DNA from: Paracoccus laeviglucosivorans
GTDB lineage: Bacteria > Pseudomonadota > Alphaproteobacteria > Rhodobacterales > Rhodobacteraceae
Assembly (NCBI RefSeq): GCF_900182695.1
Contig: NZ_FXTK01000002.1
Span: 62,001 to 126,000 of the forward strand
DNA: 64,000 nucleotides
Direction: 5' to 3'
Under the pieces are notes generated by a model. It did no database searches. It worked only from the letters and a program-made list of their open reading frames with translations, and was not told the origin of the DNA. Of the stretch, positions 43,222 to 52,822 are shown one piece after another (position 1 is the stretch's first letter; each line of letters starts with the position of its first letter). The position numbers and the translations under genes are program-made.

Positions 43222-44493
43222 ATGGGGCTTCAAACGCAGGCGCGCGGACTGATGTCGGCGGGCACGGTGGCTGGTCTTTGCTGGACCGCCGTGGTTCTGG
43301 ACGGGTTCGATCTGGTCGTTCTAGGGGCGCTGATCCCGACGCTGACCGGGGGCGATGCGCCGTTCATGACGCCGGCGCAGGCGACGTTCGTATCGACCAT
43401 CAGCCTTCTCGGCATGACGCTGGGCGCGCTGATGATCGGCGCCCTGACGGATATGGTGGGTCGCAGACGCGCCATGATCTGGGCGGTCGCGTCATTTTCA
43501 CTGGCAACTCTGGCCTGCGCCTTTGCGCATGACTGGACGACGCTGGGTCTGTTCCGTTTTCTGGCAGGCTTCGGGCTGGGCGGTTGCCTGCCCACAGCAA
43601 TCGCCATGGTCACCGAATTTTCCAAGGGTCAGACGGGCAAGGCATCGACCCGCGTGATGACGGGCTACCATGTCGGCGCAGTCGCGACGGCTCTGCTGGG
43701 GCTGATCCTGCTGCCGACGCTGGGTTGGCGTGCGATGTTCGTCGCAGGCGCATTGCCGGGGTTCATCCTTTTTCCCATAATGATGCGGCAACTCCCTGAA
43801 TCTCCTTCATTCCTTATGACCAAGGGACGCCACGCCGAGGCCGAGGAAATCGCCCGCGCCCACGGCCTGACGCTTGAGGAAGCGCCCGTCGCAGCGCAGG
43901 AAAACGCCTCGGCCTCGACGCTGTTCCGCGCGCCCTTGCTGCGCAATTCGATCGGCATCTGGGTCACCTCCTTCATGGGGCTGCTGTTGGTATATGCGCT
44001 GAACACCTGGCTTCCGACGCTTATGATCTCGGCGGGTTACGGGCTTAGCAAAGGGCTGTGGTTCCTGCTTTTGATGAATGTCGGTGCAATCGTCGGGCTG
44101 CTGATCGCGGGCCAGGTGGGCGACCGTATCGGGCTGAAGACAGCGGCAACGATCTGGTTTCTGGCCAGCGCGGTCCTACTGGCGGCGCTGTCGGTCAAAC
44201 TGCCCGTGCTAGCGCTTTACCCGGTCATCTTCGTCACGGGCTGCTTTGTGTTTTCGGCGCAGGTTCTGGTCTATGCCTATACGGCGGCAAACCACCCGCC
44301 CGCGATCCGCGCAACCGCGCTTGGCATGGCGGCAGGGATCGGACGCCTGGGTGCGATTTCCGGCCCGCTTCTGGGTGGCACGTTGGTCACGATGGGCATC
44401 GGCCATCCATGGGGCTTCTATGTCTTTGCAGCCGTGGGCCTGCTGGCCGCCATCGCGATCACTACGACGCAAGTGATCCGCGCAAAGCCCTGA
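43222..44493 (+). CDS. pcaK: MFS aromatic acid:H+ symporter (PcaK-like)
   Basis: 423 residues, 12 helices. The AAHS signature is at the start (AVVLDGFDLVVLGALIPTL), with the loop LTDMVGRRRAMIWAVASFSL between helices 2 and 3 and MRQLPESPSFLMTKGRHAEA in the central loop. The family imports 4-hydroxybenzoate and protocatechuate. Its place after pcaQ fits uptake of the pathway's substrate. GAAGGAGGGC precedes ATG 43222. A terminator follows. Confidence 0.88.
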   Translation: MGLQTQARGLMSAGTVAGLCWTAVVLDGFDLVVLGALIPTLTGGDAPFMTPAQATFVSTISLLGMTLGALMIGALTDMVGRRRAMIWAVASFSLATLACAFAHDWTTLGLFRFLAGFGLGGCLPTAIAMVTEFSKGQTGKASTRVMTGYHVGAVATALLGLILLPTLGWRAMFVAGALPGFILFPIMMRQLPESPSFLMTKGRHAEAEEIARAHGLTLEEAPVAAQENASASTLFRAPLLRNSIGIWVTSFMGLLLVYALNTWLPTLMISAGYGLSKGLWFLLLMNVGAIVGLLIAGQVGDRIGLKTAATIWFLASAVLLAALSVKLPVLALYPVIFVTGCFVFSAQVLVYAYTAANHPPAIRATALGMAAGIGRLGAISGPLLGGTLVTMGIGHPWGFYVFAAVGLLAAIAITTTQVIRAKP

Positions 44494-44501
44494 AATGAAA
44501 G

Positions 44502-44528
44502 ACGCCCGGAGTTTCCTCCGGGCGTTTT
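44502..44528. terminator. Terminator between pcaK and the helicase gene
   Basis: ACGCCCGGAG, loop TTTC and CTCCGGGCGT make a perfect 10-pair stem followed by TTT on the plus strand. It lies 8 bases after pcaK and 4 bases before the helicase stop on the other strand, so it may serve both. Confidence 0.88.
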
Positions 44529-44532
44529 CGTA

Positions 44533-46479
44533 TTACTTTTTGCCGCGCGGCGCGTGCTTGCCTTTGGCGGCGTCGCGCTTGGGTGCGGGTTTGGCCCAAC
44601 CGGCCTTGGCAGCAGGTTTTCCGGCGGGTTTGTAGTCCCGCACACCTTCGGCGCGTTTTGCGGCCTTTTCGCTGGTCGACCAGCGGGCTTTCTTGGGCGC
44701 AGCCTCATCCCGCGGGGCGCGGTCATCGCGATATTCACGCGGGGCACGATCTTCGCGATATTCGCGGGGCGCACGTTCTTCACGCGGTTCGCGGGGCGCG
44801 CGCGGCTCATAGCTGCGCTCGCTGGCTTCGCGCTTGGGATAGCCCTTTTTCTCGGGTCGCGGACGCGGACCGGCGGGGCGTTCGCTGCGTTCAAAGCTGG
44901 GCATACCAGCCAGACGCATCATCATAAGCCCTTCTTCCAGCTCGATCGCCTCACCGAACTTGTCGGCATCGGCCTTGGCGATCTGGACATAGCTTTCGTC
45001 GTCACGCACTTTGATCGCGCCGATGGCATTCTTGGTCACGCCGCCTGCTTCGCAAATCTTGGGCAGCAGCCAACGCGCCTCGGCCCGGCCCGAATAGCCC
45101 ACGGAAAGCGAGAACCAGACGGAATCGCCGAATTCGCGCGGTTCGCGCGGCGCGGTCGGTTCGGGACGCTCGCGCACCACGGTCAGTTCCTCGGGCGTGG
45201 GGCGCCCTTCGCGCCACAGCCGGATAAAGGCGCTGGCGACGTTTTCGGCGCCAAAGCGTTCGATCAGCGTGGCGGCCTGCGCGGCCTCATCACCCGGCTG
45301 CTCGGCCAGACCCGGATGAGCCAGCATACGTTCGTCATCCTTGGCGCGCACCTCATCGGCCGAGGGGGCGGGCCCCCATTCGGCTTCGACCTTGGCAAAT
45401 TTCAGCAAGCGCTGCGCTTTCTTGTATTCCGGCGCGACGACGATCAGGGCCGAGACGCCCTTGGAGCCTGCGCGACCCGTGCGACCCGAACGGTGCAGCA
45501 GGGTTTCGGCATTGGTCGGCAGATCGGCATGGATCACCAGTTCCAGCCCCGGCAGGTCGATGCCACGCGCAGCCACATCGGTCGCGATGCAGACGCTGGC
45601 GCGACCGTCGCGCAGGGCTTGCAGCGCGTGGGTGCGTTCGGATTGCGACAGTTCGCCCGACAGCGCCACGGCCTTGAAGCCGCGATTGCTCATGCGGGCC
45701 AGCAGGTGGTTCACATTGGCGCGGGTCTTGCAGAAGATGATCGTGGTGCGTGCGTCATGCAGGCGCAGCATGTTGAAGATCGCGGGTTCGCGGTCGCGCG
45801 TCTGCACGCTGATCGCGCGGTATTCGATGTCGCCATGCTGGCGGGCTTCGCCCTGCGCGGCGATGCGCAGCGCGTCATTCTGGAAATCCTTGGCCAGCTT
45901 TTCGATGGCAGGCGGCACGGTGGCCGAAAACATCAGCGTGCGGCGATCGGACGGCGCGGCACCAAGGATGAACTCCAGATCCTCGCGGAAGCCCAGATCC
46001 AGCATTTCATCGGCTTCGTCCAGAACAGCGGCGCGCAGGCCGGACAGGTCCAGACCGCCACGGTCGATATGGTCGCGCAGACGGCCGGGGGTGCCCACGA
46101 CGATATGCGGGCCACGTTCCAGCGCACGACGCTCGGTGCGGTAATCCATGCCGCCGACGCAGGTCGCGATGCGGGCACCGGTTTCGGCGTAAAGCCATTC
46201 AAGCTCGCGCGCGACTTGCAACGCCAGTTCGCGGGTCGGCGCAATCGCCAGTCCCAGCGGCACATAGGCCGGCTCCAGCGTATCGCTGCCGCGCAAAATG
46301 TCGGGCGCGACGGCCAGACCGAATGCCACGGTCTTGCCCGATCCGGTCTGCGCCGAAACCAGCATGTCGCGGCCCGCAGCATCGGCAGCCAGCACGGCTT
46401 CCTGCACCGAGGTGAGGCTGGCATAGCCCTTGGCCGCCAGCGCCGCAGCCAAAGGCGCGGCAATATTGTGTTCTGTCAT
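44533..46479 (-). CDS. DEAD-box ATP-dependent RNA helicase (DeaD/CsdA type)
   Basis: 648 residues. Helicase motifs are complete: AQTGSGKT (I), PTRELALQ, VLDEADEML (II, DEAD), FSATVPP (III) and IHADLPTNAETLLHRSGRTG (V-VI). A DbpA-like RNA-binding domain follows (about residues 470-545, VWFSLSVGYSGRAEARWLLP). The basic/acidic tail has the repeats RAPREYREDRAPREYRDD and a Lys/Ala-rich end. Such helicases help ribosome assembly and cold growth. ATG 46479 starts the family N-terminus. Monocistronic. Confidence 0.92.
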   Translation of the reverse strand: MTEHNIAAPLAAALAAKGYASLTSVQEAVLAADAAGRDMLVSAQTGSGKTVAFGLAVAPDILRGSDTLEPAYVPLGLAIAPTRELALQVARELEWLYAETGARIATCVGGMDYRTERRALERGPHIVVGTPGRLRDHIDRGGLDLSGLRAAVLDEADEMLDLGFREDLEFILGAAPSDRRTLMFSATVPPAIEKLAKDFQNDALRIAAQGEARQHGDIEYRAISVQTRDREPAIFNMLRLHDARTTIIFCKTRANVNHLLARMSNRGFKAVALSGELSQSERTHALQALRDGRASVCIATDVAARGIDLPGLELVIHADLPTNAETLLHRSGRTGRAGSKGVSALIVVAPEYKKAQRLLKFAKVEAEWGPAPSADEVRAKDDERMLAHPGLAEQPGDEAAQAATLIERFGAENVASAFIRLWREGRPTPEELTVVRERPEPTAPREPREFGDSVWFSLSVGYSGRAEARWLLPKICEAGGVTKNAIGAIKVRDDESYVQIAKADADKFGEAIELEEGLMMMRLAGMPSFERSERPAGPRPRPEKKGYPKREASERSYEPRAPREPREERAPREYREDRAPREYRDDRAPRDEAAPKKARWSTSEKAAKRAEGVRDYKPAGKPAAKAGWAKPAPKRDAAKGKHAPRGKK

Positions 46480-46756
46480 ATCTTCGCCAAAACGGGGGGT
46501 GACCAGCACCCGATGGAGGCCCAAGACCCTTGCGGCGGCCACTCCCAACCCGCCACTCCGGGCGTGCGGAGCCAAAGGATGGCTGATTACAGATGCCCCG
46601 CCGCCAAGTAAAGCGGATTCGCCCTGATCAGACTAATCCCGCAAGATTTCGCCGCCATGCAGCAAAATCCCCGGCAAAATCGGCGTTGACGGAAAATAAA
46701 TCATACTTTACCGATTCACCCTGAGGGTTGGGAGGCCCTTACAGGGGAGGAATACC

Positions 46757-47716
46757 ATGAAACGCAAGCTTCTGGCGGCCAGCTCGGTCGCCTGTCTGAT
46801 GCTGTCCGGCGCGGTCTATGCGCAAGATATGACCGTGGGCTTTTCGCAGATCGGCTCGGAATCGGGTTGGCGCGCGGCGGAAACCACCGTGACCCAGCAG
46901 CAGGCCAAGGAACGCGGCATCGACCTGAAATTCGCCGATGCCCAGCAGAAACAGGAAAATCAGATCAAGGCCGTGCGCGGCTTCATCGCGCAGGGCGTGG
47001 ACGCGATCCTGATCGCGCCCGTCGTCGCCACCGGCTGGGACGACGTGCTGACCGAGGCCAAGGATGCCGAAATCCCCGTGGTCCTGCTGGACCGTCAGAT
47101 CGACGCGCCCGACGACCTGTATCTGACTGCCGTCACCTCGGATCAGGTCTATGAGGGCAAGGTCGCAGGCGAATGGCTGGCCAAGGAAGTCGGCGACAAG
47201 GACTGCAAGGTGGTCGAGCTGCAAGGCACCACTGGGTCGTCCCCCGCCATCAACCGCAAGAAGGGCTTCGAGGAAGGCATCGCGTCCAATCCGAAAATCA
47301 CCATCGCCCGCAGCCAGACCGGCGACTTTACCCGCACCAAGGGCAAGGAAGTCATGGAAAGCTTCATCAAGGCCGAAGGTGGTGGCAAGGACATCTGCGC
47401 GGTCTATGCCCATAACGACGACATGGCCGTGGGCGCGATTCAGGCGATCAAGGAAGCCGGCCTGAAGCCCGGCACCGACATCAAGGTCGTGTCGATCGAC
47501 GCCGTGCCCGACATCTTTCTGGCCATGGAAGCCGGTGAGGCGAATGCCACGGTCGAGCTGACGCCCAACATGGCCGGACCCGCCTTCGATGCGCTGGCCA
47601 AGTTCAAGGCGGACGGCACCGCGCCGCCGAAATGGATCCAGACCGAGTCGAAGCTTTACACCCAGGCCGACGACCCGAAAGCGGTCTATGAGGCGAAAAA
47701 GGGCCTCGGCTACTGA
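46757..47716 (+). CDS. ytfQ: Galactofuranose-type ABC transporter substrate-binding protein
   Basis: 319 residues: signal peptide (1-22, LMLSGAVYAQ) and a Peripla_BP_4 domain. MTVGFSQIGSESGWRAAETT, FADAQQKQENQIKAVRGFIA and APVVATGWDDVLTEAKDAEI are close to YtfQ. GGGGAGGAAT precedes ATG 46757. It binds a hexose, in E. coli galactofuranose, and opens the operon ytfQ-ytfR-ytfT-yjfF-gntR. A strong hairpin follows its stop. Confidence 0.92.
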   Translation: MKRKLLAASSVACLMLSGAVYAQDMTVGFSQIGSESGWRAAETTVTQQQAKERGIDLKFADAQQKQENQIKAVRGFIAQGVDAILIAPVVATGWDDVLTEAKDAEIPVVLLDRQIDAPDDLYLTAVTSDQVYEGKVAGEWLAKEVGDKDCKVVELQGTTGSSPAINRKKGFEEGIASNPKITIARSQTGDFTRTKGKEVMESFIKAEGGGKDICAVYAHNDDMAVGAIQAIKEAGLKPGTDIKVVSIDAVPDIFLAMEAGEANATVELTPNMAGPAFDALAKFKADGTAPPKWIQTESKLYTQADDPKAVYEAKKGLGY

Positions 47717-47722
47717 CCGGAA

Positions 47723-47744
47723 CGGGCGGGGGCGACCCCGCCCG
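47723..47744 (+). other. Intercistronic hairpin after ytfQ
   Basis: CGGGCGGGG, a GCGA (GNRA) tetraloop and CCCCGCCCG form a 9-pair stem without a T run. Placed right after the binding-protein gene, it probably protects the ytfQ mRNA 3' end so that more binding protein than transporter is made. Confidence 0.75.
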
Positions 47745-47764
47745 ACCAATCGGGGGGATTGGGC

Positions 47765-49270
47765 ATGGACGCGGTTCTGACGGCGCGCGGCATCGACAAG
47801 GCATTTTTCGGCGTCAAGGTGCTGGACGGGGTGGATTTCGACCTGCATGGCGGCGAAATCCACGCGCTTCTGGGCGAAAACGGGGCGGGCAAATCGACGC
47901 TGGTCAAGATTCTGACCGGCGCTTACCGCCGCGACGCGGGCACGATGCAGCTTGGAGGCATATCGGTTGAGCCGCGTTCCGTGGCCGAGGCACAGGATCT
48001 GGGCATCGGCACCGTCTATCAGGAAGTGAACCTGCTGGAGAACCTGACCGTCGCGGAAAACCTGTATCTGGGCCGCCAGCCGCGCCGCTATGGTCTGATC
48101 CGTCGCGCCCGGATGCGCGACGACGCGCGCGCCCTGCTGACCCGCTATGGCATCGACGCCGACCCTGACGAAACGCTGGCGCATTATCCCGTCGCTGTGC
48201 GCCAGATCATCGCCATCGCCCGCGCGGTGGACCTGTCGGGCAAGGTGCTGTTTCTGGACGAACCCACCGCCAGCCTTGACGCGCGCGAGGTTCAGGCGCT
48301 GTTCACCGTGCTGCGTCAGCTTCGCGCGCAGGGCATGGCCATCGTCATCATCACGCATTTTCTGGAGCAGGTTTATCAGATCGCCGACCGGGTGACGGTG
48401 CTGCGCAATGGCCGCATGGTCGGCAGCCGCGCCATTGCCGACCTGCCCCGCCGCGATCTGGTCGCGCTGATGCTGGGCCGTGAACTGGCCGAGGCGACCG
48501 GGCAACGCGATCCCGACGCCACGCCCCCCGACACCCCCGCAGCGTTCCGTTTCCAGGGCTATGGCAAACGCGGCAGCATCGCCCCCTTCGATCTGGACAT
48601 CCGTCCCGGAGAGGTGGTGGGCATCGCGGGTCTGCTGGGTTCGGGCCGCACCGAAACCGCACGGCTGCTGTTCGGCATAGACCGCGCCGATAGCGGTCAG
48701 GCGACGGTGGACGGGCAGCCCGTCACCCTGACCTCGCCCGAGGATGCGATCCGCTTGGGCTTCGGCATGTGCCCCGAGGAGCGGAAATCGGACGGCATCG
48801 TCGGCGATTTGTCCCTGCGCCAGAACATCGTGCTGGCGCTGCAAGCCCGGCGCGGCTGGGCCCATCCCGTGCCGCGCCGCGAGGCCGATGCGCTGGCCGA
48901 ACGCTATATCAAGGCGCTGGACATTCGTCCGCCCGATCCGAACCGGCCCATCAAGTTCCTGTCCGGCGGCAATCAGCAAAAGGCGATCCTTGCCCGCTGG
49001 CTGGCCACCGATCCGCGCCTGTTGATCCTTGACGAACCCACGCGCGGCATCGACATCGGCGCCCATGCCGAGATCATCAATCTGATCGCCCGGCTTCGCG
49101 CCGATGGCATGGCGTTGGTCGTGATTTCCTCGGAAATCGAGGAGCTTGTCGCATACTCCTCGCGCATTGTCGTGCTGTCCGACCGCCACCACGTCCGCGA
49201 ATTGCGCGGCGATCAGATCAACGCGCAGGCCATCGTCGATGCCATGGCCCAGCCGGGAGCCGCCGCATGA
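47765..49270 (+). CDS. ytfR: Galactofuranose-type ABC transporter ATP-binding protein (two NBDs)
   Basis: 501 residues with two ABC domains: GENGAGKST and VLFLDEPTASLDA in the first, GLLGSGRTETA, LSGGNQQKAILARW and LLILDEPTRGIDIG in the second. FFGVKVLDGVDFDLHGGEIH is the usual start. ATG 47765 has GGGGGGA upstream. It energises the YtfT/YjfF permease pair; ATGA overlap with ytfT. Confidence 0.93.
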   Translation: MDAVLTARGIDKAFFGVKVLDGVDFDLHGGEIHALLGENGAGKSTLVKILTGAYRRDAGTMQLGGISVEPRSVAEAQDLGIGTVYQEVNLLENLTVAENLYLGRQPRRYGLIRRARMRDDARALLTRYGIDADPDETLAHYPVAVRQIIAIARAVDLSGKVLFLDEPTASLDAREVQALFTVLRQLRAQGMAIVIITHFLEQVYQIADRVTVLRNGRMVGSRAIADLPRRDLVALMLGRELAEATGQRDPDATPPDTPAAFRFQGYGKRGSIAPFDLDIRPGEVVGIAGLLGSGRTETARLLFGIDRADSGQATVDGQPVTLTSPEDAIRLGFGMCPEERKSDGIVGDLSLRQNIVLALQARRGWAHPVPRREADALAERYIKALDIRPPDPNRPIKFLSGGNQQKAILARWLATDPRLLILDEPTRGIDIGAHAEIINLIARLRADGMALVVISSEIEELVAYSSRIVVLSDRHHVRELRGDQINAQAIVDAMAQPGAAA

Positions 49271-50265
49271 GGAAACTTCTGGACCTGCGCCCGCAACTCA
49301 TCGCTTTGGTCGTCGTGCTGCTGCTGATCGCCCTGATCTCACCGGGCTTTTTCAACGTCACCGTGCAGGGCGGCAGGCTGTATGGCAGCCTGATCGACGT
49401 GGGCGTGCGCGTGGCCCCTGTGGCGTTGCTGGCGGTGGGCATGACGCTGGTGATTGCGACCAAGGGGATCGACCTGTCGGTCGGCGCGGTCATGGCGATC
49501 ACCGGGGCGGTCGCGGCCAGCCTTGTGGCGGACGGCCAACCGGTCATCGTCGTGCTGGCCGTATCGCTGGCGCTGGGACTTATCTGTGGCATCTGGAACG
49601 GCGTGCTGGTGGCGTTTCTGGACATCCAGCCGATCATCGCCACGCTGATCCTGATGGTCGCGGGACGCGGCATCGCGCAGCTTGTGACCGGCGGCGTCAT
49701 CCTGACATTCAACGATCCCGCTTTCAGCTTCATCGGCTCGGGCGCAGTTCTGGGCATCCCCATGCCCATCCTGATCTGGCTGGCCACCGGTCTTGTGGTG
49801 GGCCTGCTGGTCCGCCGCACCGCCCTTGGCCTGCTGATCGAGGCGGTGGGCATCAACCGCCGCGCCTCTATGCTGGTGGGGGTGCGCGCCCGCTTCCTGA
49901 TCCTTGCGACCTACGCGATCTCGGGGCTTTGCGCCGCGATGGCGGGCATGATCGTCACCGCCGATATTCGCGGGGCCGATGCCAATAACGCGGGTCTGTG
50001 GCTTGAGCTGGACGCAATCCTTGCGGTCGTCATCGGCGGCACGGCGCTGTCGGGCGGGCGGTTTTCGATCACCGCATCGCTAATCGGGGCGCTGATCATT
50101 CAGGCGCTGAACACCGGCATCCTGATGTCCGGCTGGCCGCCCGAGTTCAACCTGATCGTCAAGGCAGTCGTCATCGTCGCCATCCTGACGCTGCAATCCC
50201 CCGCCGTCGCGGATGAGCTGACGGCGCTGCGCGGCTTGTTCCGCCGGAAAGGCCCGCAGAAATGA
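49267..50265 (+). CDS. ytfT: Galactofuranose-type ABC transporter permease
   Basis: 332 residues, hydrophobic throughout, with the CUT2 signature LVIATKGIDLSVGAVMAITG and the C-terminal AVVIGGTALSGGRFSITASL. It forms a heterodimer channel with YjfF. Four-base overlaps on both sides couple it to ytfR and yjfF. Confidence 0.92.
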   Translation: MRKLLDLRPQLIALVVVLLLIALISPGFFNVTVQGGRLYGSLIDVGVRVAPVALLAVGMTLVIATKGIDLSVGAVMAITGAVAASLVADGQPVIVVLAVSLALGLICGIWNGVLVAFLDIQPIIATLILMVAGRGIAQLVTGGVILTFNDPAFSFIGSGAVLGIPMPILIWLATGLVVGLLVRRTALGLLIEAVGINRRASMLVGVRARFLILATYAISGLCAAMAGMIVTADIRGADANNAGLWLELDAILAVVIGGTALSGGRFSITASLIGALIIQALNTGILMSGWPPEFNLIVKAVVIVAILTLQSPAVADELTALRGLFRRKGPQK

Positions 50266-51245
50266 TCCGCGCCCGCAACCTGCCCTTTGTCGCCACAGTC
50301 GTCATCTTCCTGCTGGCTTACGCGCTTTGCGCGCTGCAATTTCCGAACATGCTGTCGTTCCGCGTTGCGGGCAACCTGCTGACTGACAACGCATTTCTTG
50401 GTATCGCGGCGGTGGGCATGACCTTCGTGATCCTGTCGGGCGGTATCGATCTGTCGGTTGGTTCGGTCATCGCCTTCACCTCGGTCTTTGTTGCAGTGCT
50501 GATCCGGGCGGGCGTGCATCCGGCGCTGGCATTCGCTTTGGCACTCGCGCTGTCCACGGGCTTCGGAGCATTGATGGGGCTGACGATCCATGCGCTGAAG
50601 ATGCCCGCCTTTGTCGTCACGCTGGCCGGGATGTTTCTGGCGCGCGGCGCGGCCTTCCTGATTTCCACCGACAGCGTGCCGATCAGCCACGATTTCCTGC
50701 GCACGCTCAAGGGGTTGTATATCAGCCTGCCGGACAAGGGGCGCCTGACGTTTCTGGCCATGCTGATGCTGGCCGCCTTTGTCATCGGGGTCGTCCTGGC
50801 CCATCGCACGCGGTTCGGGGCCAATGTCTATGCCCTTGGCGGATCAAGCCAATCCGCCGAACTGATGGGCGTGCCGCTGCGCCGCACCACCGTTCAACTA
50901 TATGCGTTTTCCGGGTTCATGGCGGGATTGGCGGGGCTGGCCTATACGCTTTACACCTCGGCCGGCTATTCGCTTGCTACGGTGGGGGTCGAACTTGACG
51001 CCATCGCCGCCGTGGTCGTGGGCGGCACGTTGCTGACCGGGGGCGCGGGGCTGGTGCTGGGCACGCTGTTCGGCGTGCTGATCCAGGGGCTGATCCAGAT
51101 GTATATCGTCTTTGACGGCACGCTGTCGTCATGGTGGACCAAGATCGTCGTCGGCCTTTTGCTGTTTGCGTTCATCGTGTTGCAGCGCCTGATCCTGCTG
51201 GCATCGGAACGCCGCGCCGCGATGCGGGCGGCGCATGGGGGCTGA
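50262..51245 (+). CDS. yjfF: Galactofuranose-type ABC transporter permease
   Basis: 327 residues, 8-10 helices. FVILSGGIDLSVGSVIAFTS, GGSSQSAELMGVPLRRTTVQ and AAVVVGGTLLTGGAGLVLGT match YjfF. It is the second permease subunit. The gntR start lies two bases after its stop. Confidence 0.92.
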   Translation: MIRARNLPFVATVVIFLLAYALCALQFPNMLSFRVAGNLLTDNAFLGIAAVGMTFVILSGGIDLSVGSVIAFTSVFVAVLIRAGVHPALAFALALALSTGFGALMGLTIHALKMPAFVVTLAGMFLARGAAFLISTDSVPISHDFLRTLKGLYISLPDKGRLTFLAMLMLAAFVIGVVLAHRTRFGANVYALGGSSQSAELMGVPLRRTTVQLYAFSGFMAGLAGLAYTLYTSAGYSLATVGVELDAIAAVVVGGTLLTGGAGLVLGTLFGVLIQGLIQMYIVFDGTLSSWWTKIVVGLLLFAFIVLQRLILLASERRAAMRAAHGG

Positions 51246-51246
51246 C

Positions 51247-51987
51247 ATGGGCGTATTGCGCCAGCGCATGTTCGGGACCAAGCCGCGATCCAGCCATGCC
51301 CGCGTGGTCGAGGCATTGGGCAGCGCCATCGTCACCGGGGAATTTCCCGAACTTTCCACCCTGCCCGGCGACCAGCAATTGCTGGAGCGTTTCGGCGTTT
51401 CGCGCAGCGTCCTGCGCGAAGCGATGAAGACGCTGGCCGCAAAGGGCCTGATCCGGGCCAAATCGCGCGTGGGCACGCGCGTCACCCCTCGCGATCTGTG
51501 GAACTTTGTCGATAGCGACGTGATCACATGGAAGATGCAGGGGGGAATGGACCCCGAATTCGTCGATCACCTATGCGAAATGCGGCTGGCCTTCGAACCC
51601 GCCGCCGCAGGGCTGGCCGCGAAGAATGCCACCAGCGACGAAATCGTCACGCTTTACGGCATCGCCGCGCGCATCGACAATCCCGACCACAGCCGCGAAT
51701 CCATCGCGCAAGAGGATCTGAACTTCCACCTTGCCGTGGCCGAGATGTCGCGCAATCCGTTCATGCGTTCGGTTTCGACCCTGATCGAGGCGGCTCTGGC
51801 CGTGTCCTTTCAGATTTCATCGCCCGCGCTTAGCCCCGAGATGATCTCGCGCTGCGCATCGCAGCATCTGCGGATCGCCAGCGCCATCGCCTCACGCGAT
51901 CCCGAAACGGCGGCCGAATGCATGCGTGCAGTCATCCTTGAGGGGGCCATGCGATCACGCGAAGCCCTGTTGCGGGGCGAGCGTTAG
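51247..51987 (+). CDS. GntR-family regulator with FCD domain
   Basis: 246 residues. Winged helix at residues 15-85 (LPGDQQLLERFGVSRSVLRE, AMKTLAAKGLIRAKSRVGTR), then an FCD domain (residues 100-235, LCEMRLAFEPAAAGLAAKNA and EDLNFHLAVAEMSRNPFMRS) whose Asp/His residues normally bind a metal and a sugar acid. It is the last gene of the ytf operon and probably controls it. In E. coli no such gene is attached to ytfQRT-yjfF. The stop overlaps panC by four bases. Confidence 0.9.
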   Translation: MGVLRQRMFGTKPRSSHARVVEALGSAIVTGEFPELSTLPGDQQLLERFGVSRSVLREAMKTLAAKGLIRAKSRVGTRVTPRDLWNFVDSDVITWKMQGGMDPEFVDHLCEMRLAFEPAAAGLAAKNATSDEIVTLYGIAARIDNPDHSRESIAQEDLNFHLAVAEMSRNPFMRSVSTLIEAALAVSFQISSPALSPEMISRCASQHLRIASAIASRDPETAAECMRAVILEGAMRSREALLRGER

Positions 51988-52820
51988 ACCGCCACGTTGT
52001 CGATCAGCCGCACGCCGTCCAGCCAGACCGCGACCAGCAGGCGGGCCGGGCGTCCGGGCTGTGCATTGCCCAAGGTCTGCGCATCGCAAAGCGCCAGATA
52101 TTCGACCGGCCCAAGGCCCGCATCCGTCAGCCGCCGCCGTGCCGCATCCAGAACCAAGGCCCGATCGGCACCGCCGCCGATCTGTTCCACCGCATCGAAC
52201 AGAACCTTTGGGATCACCGCCGCCTGCGCACGCGCGGCATCCGACAAACGCTGATTGCGCGATGACAGCGCCAGCCCGTCCGGTGCGCGCATGACCGGAC
52301 AAGGCACGATCTGGATGGGCAGCTTCAGATCCGCGACCAATCGGCGCACGACCTGCAACTGCTGCCAGTCCTTTTCCCCAAAATAGGCGCGGTCTGCCTG
52401 TGTCATGTTGAAAAGAAGCGTCACGACCGTCGCAACGCCGTCGAAATGGCCGGGGCGATGCGCGCCCTCCAGCGGCTCGCTGACGCCGGAAACGCTGATG
52501 ACCGTCGCATGATCGGGAGGATAGACCTCGGTGGCATCGGGGACGAACAGTACGTCAGCGGCCAAGGGCGCAAGGATCGCGGCATCCGCCTCCTCGGTCC
52601 GGGGGTATTTCGCGAAATCCTCGGGGCTGTTGAACTGGCGCGGGTTGACGAACAGTGTCACGATCACGCGGTCGCATTCGGCCTGCGCGGCCCGCACAAG
52701 GCTAAGATGGCCTTCGTGCAGGGCGCCCATGGTGGGCACGACGCCGATCACGGCACCCGTCCGGCGCCAGTCACGGATACGCGCCCGCAGCGCGGTCAGA
52801 GAGCGGATGATTTCAGTCAT
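51984..52820 (-). CDS. panC: Pantothenate synthetase (pantoate--beta-alanine ligase)
   Basis: 278 residues. The HIGH-type motif is in VVPTMGALHEGHLSLVRAAQ, followed by LFVNPRQFNSPEDFAKYPRT, FGEKDWQQLQVVRRLVADL and ALSSRNQRLSDAARAQA (the KMSKS-like loop region). It joins pantoate and beta-alanine with ATP to make pantothenate. It lies two bases downstream of panB in one operon. Confidence 0.95.
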   Translation of the reverse strand: MTEIIRSLTALRARIRDWRRTGAVIGVVPTMGALHEGHLSLVRAAQAECDRVIVTLFVNPRQFNSPEDFAKYPRTEEADAAILAPLAADVLFVPDATEVYPPDHATVISVSGVSEPLEGAHRPGHFDGVATVVTLLFNMTQADRAYFGEKDWQQLQVVRRLVADLKLPIQIVPCPVMRAPDGLALSSRNQRLSDAARAQAAVIPKVLFDAVEQIGGGADRALVLDAARRRLTDAGLGPVEYLALCDAQTLGNAQPGRPARLLVAVWLDGVRLIDNVAV

Positions 52821-52822
52821 GT

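Noticed and set aside
46626..46637. TGATCAGACTAA as a possible GntR/FCD operator before ytfQ.
   Set aside because: Only a poor dyad with two mismatches; the evidence is too weak.
46686..46691. TTGACG upstream of ytfQ as a -35 box.
   Set aside because: No acceptable -10 box at 16-18 bases spacing; I could not support a promoter call.
46739..49192. An 817-codon open frame antisense to ytfQ and ytfR.
   Set aside because: It is a mirror of high-GC codon use in the real genes; its translation is rich in His, Gln, Arg and Gly without domains.
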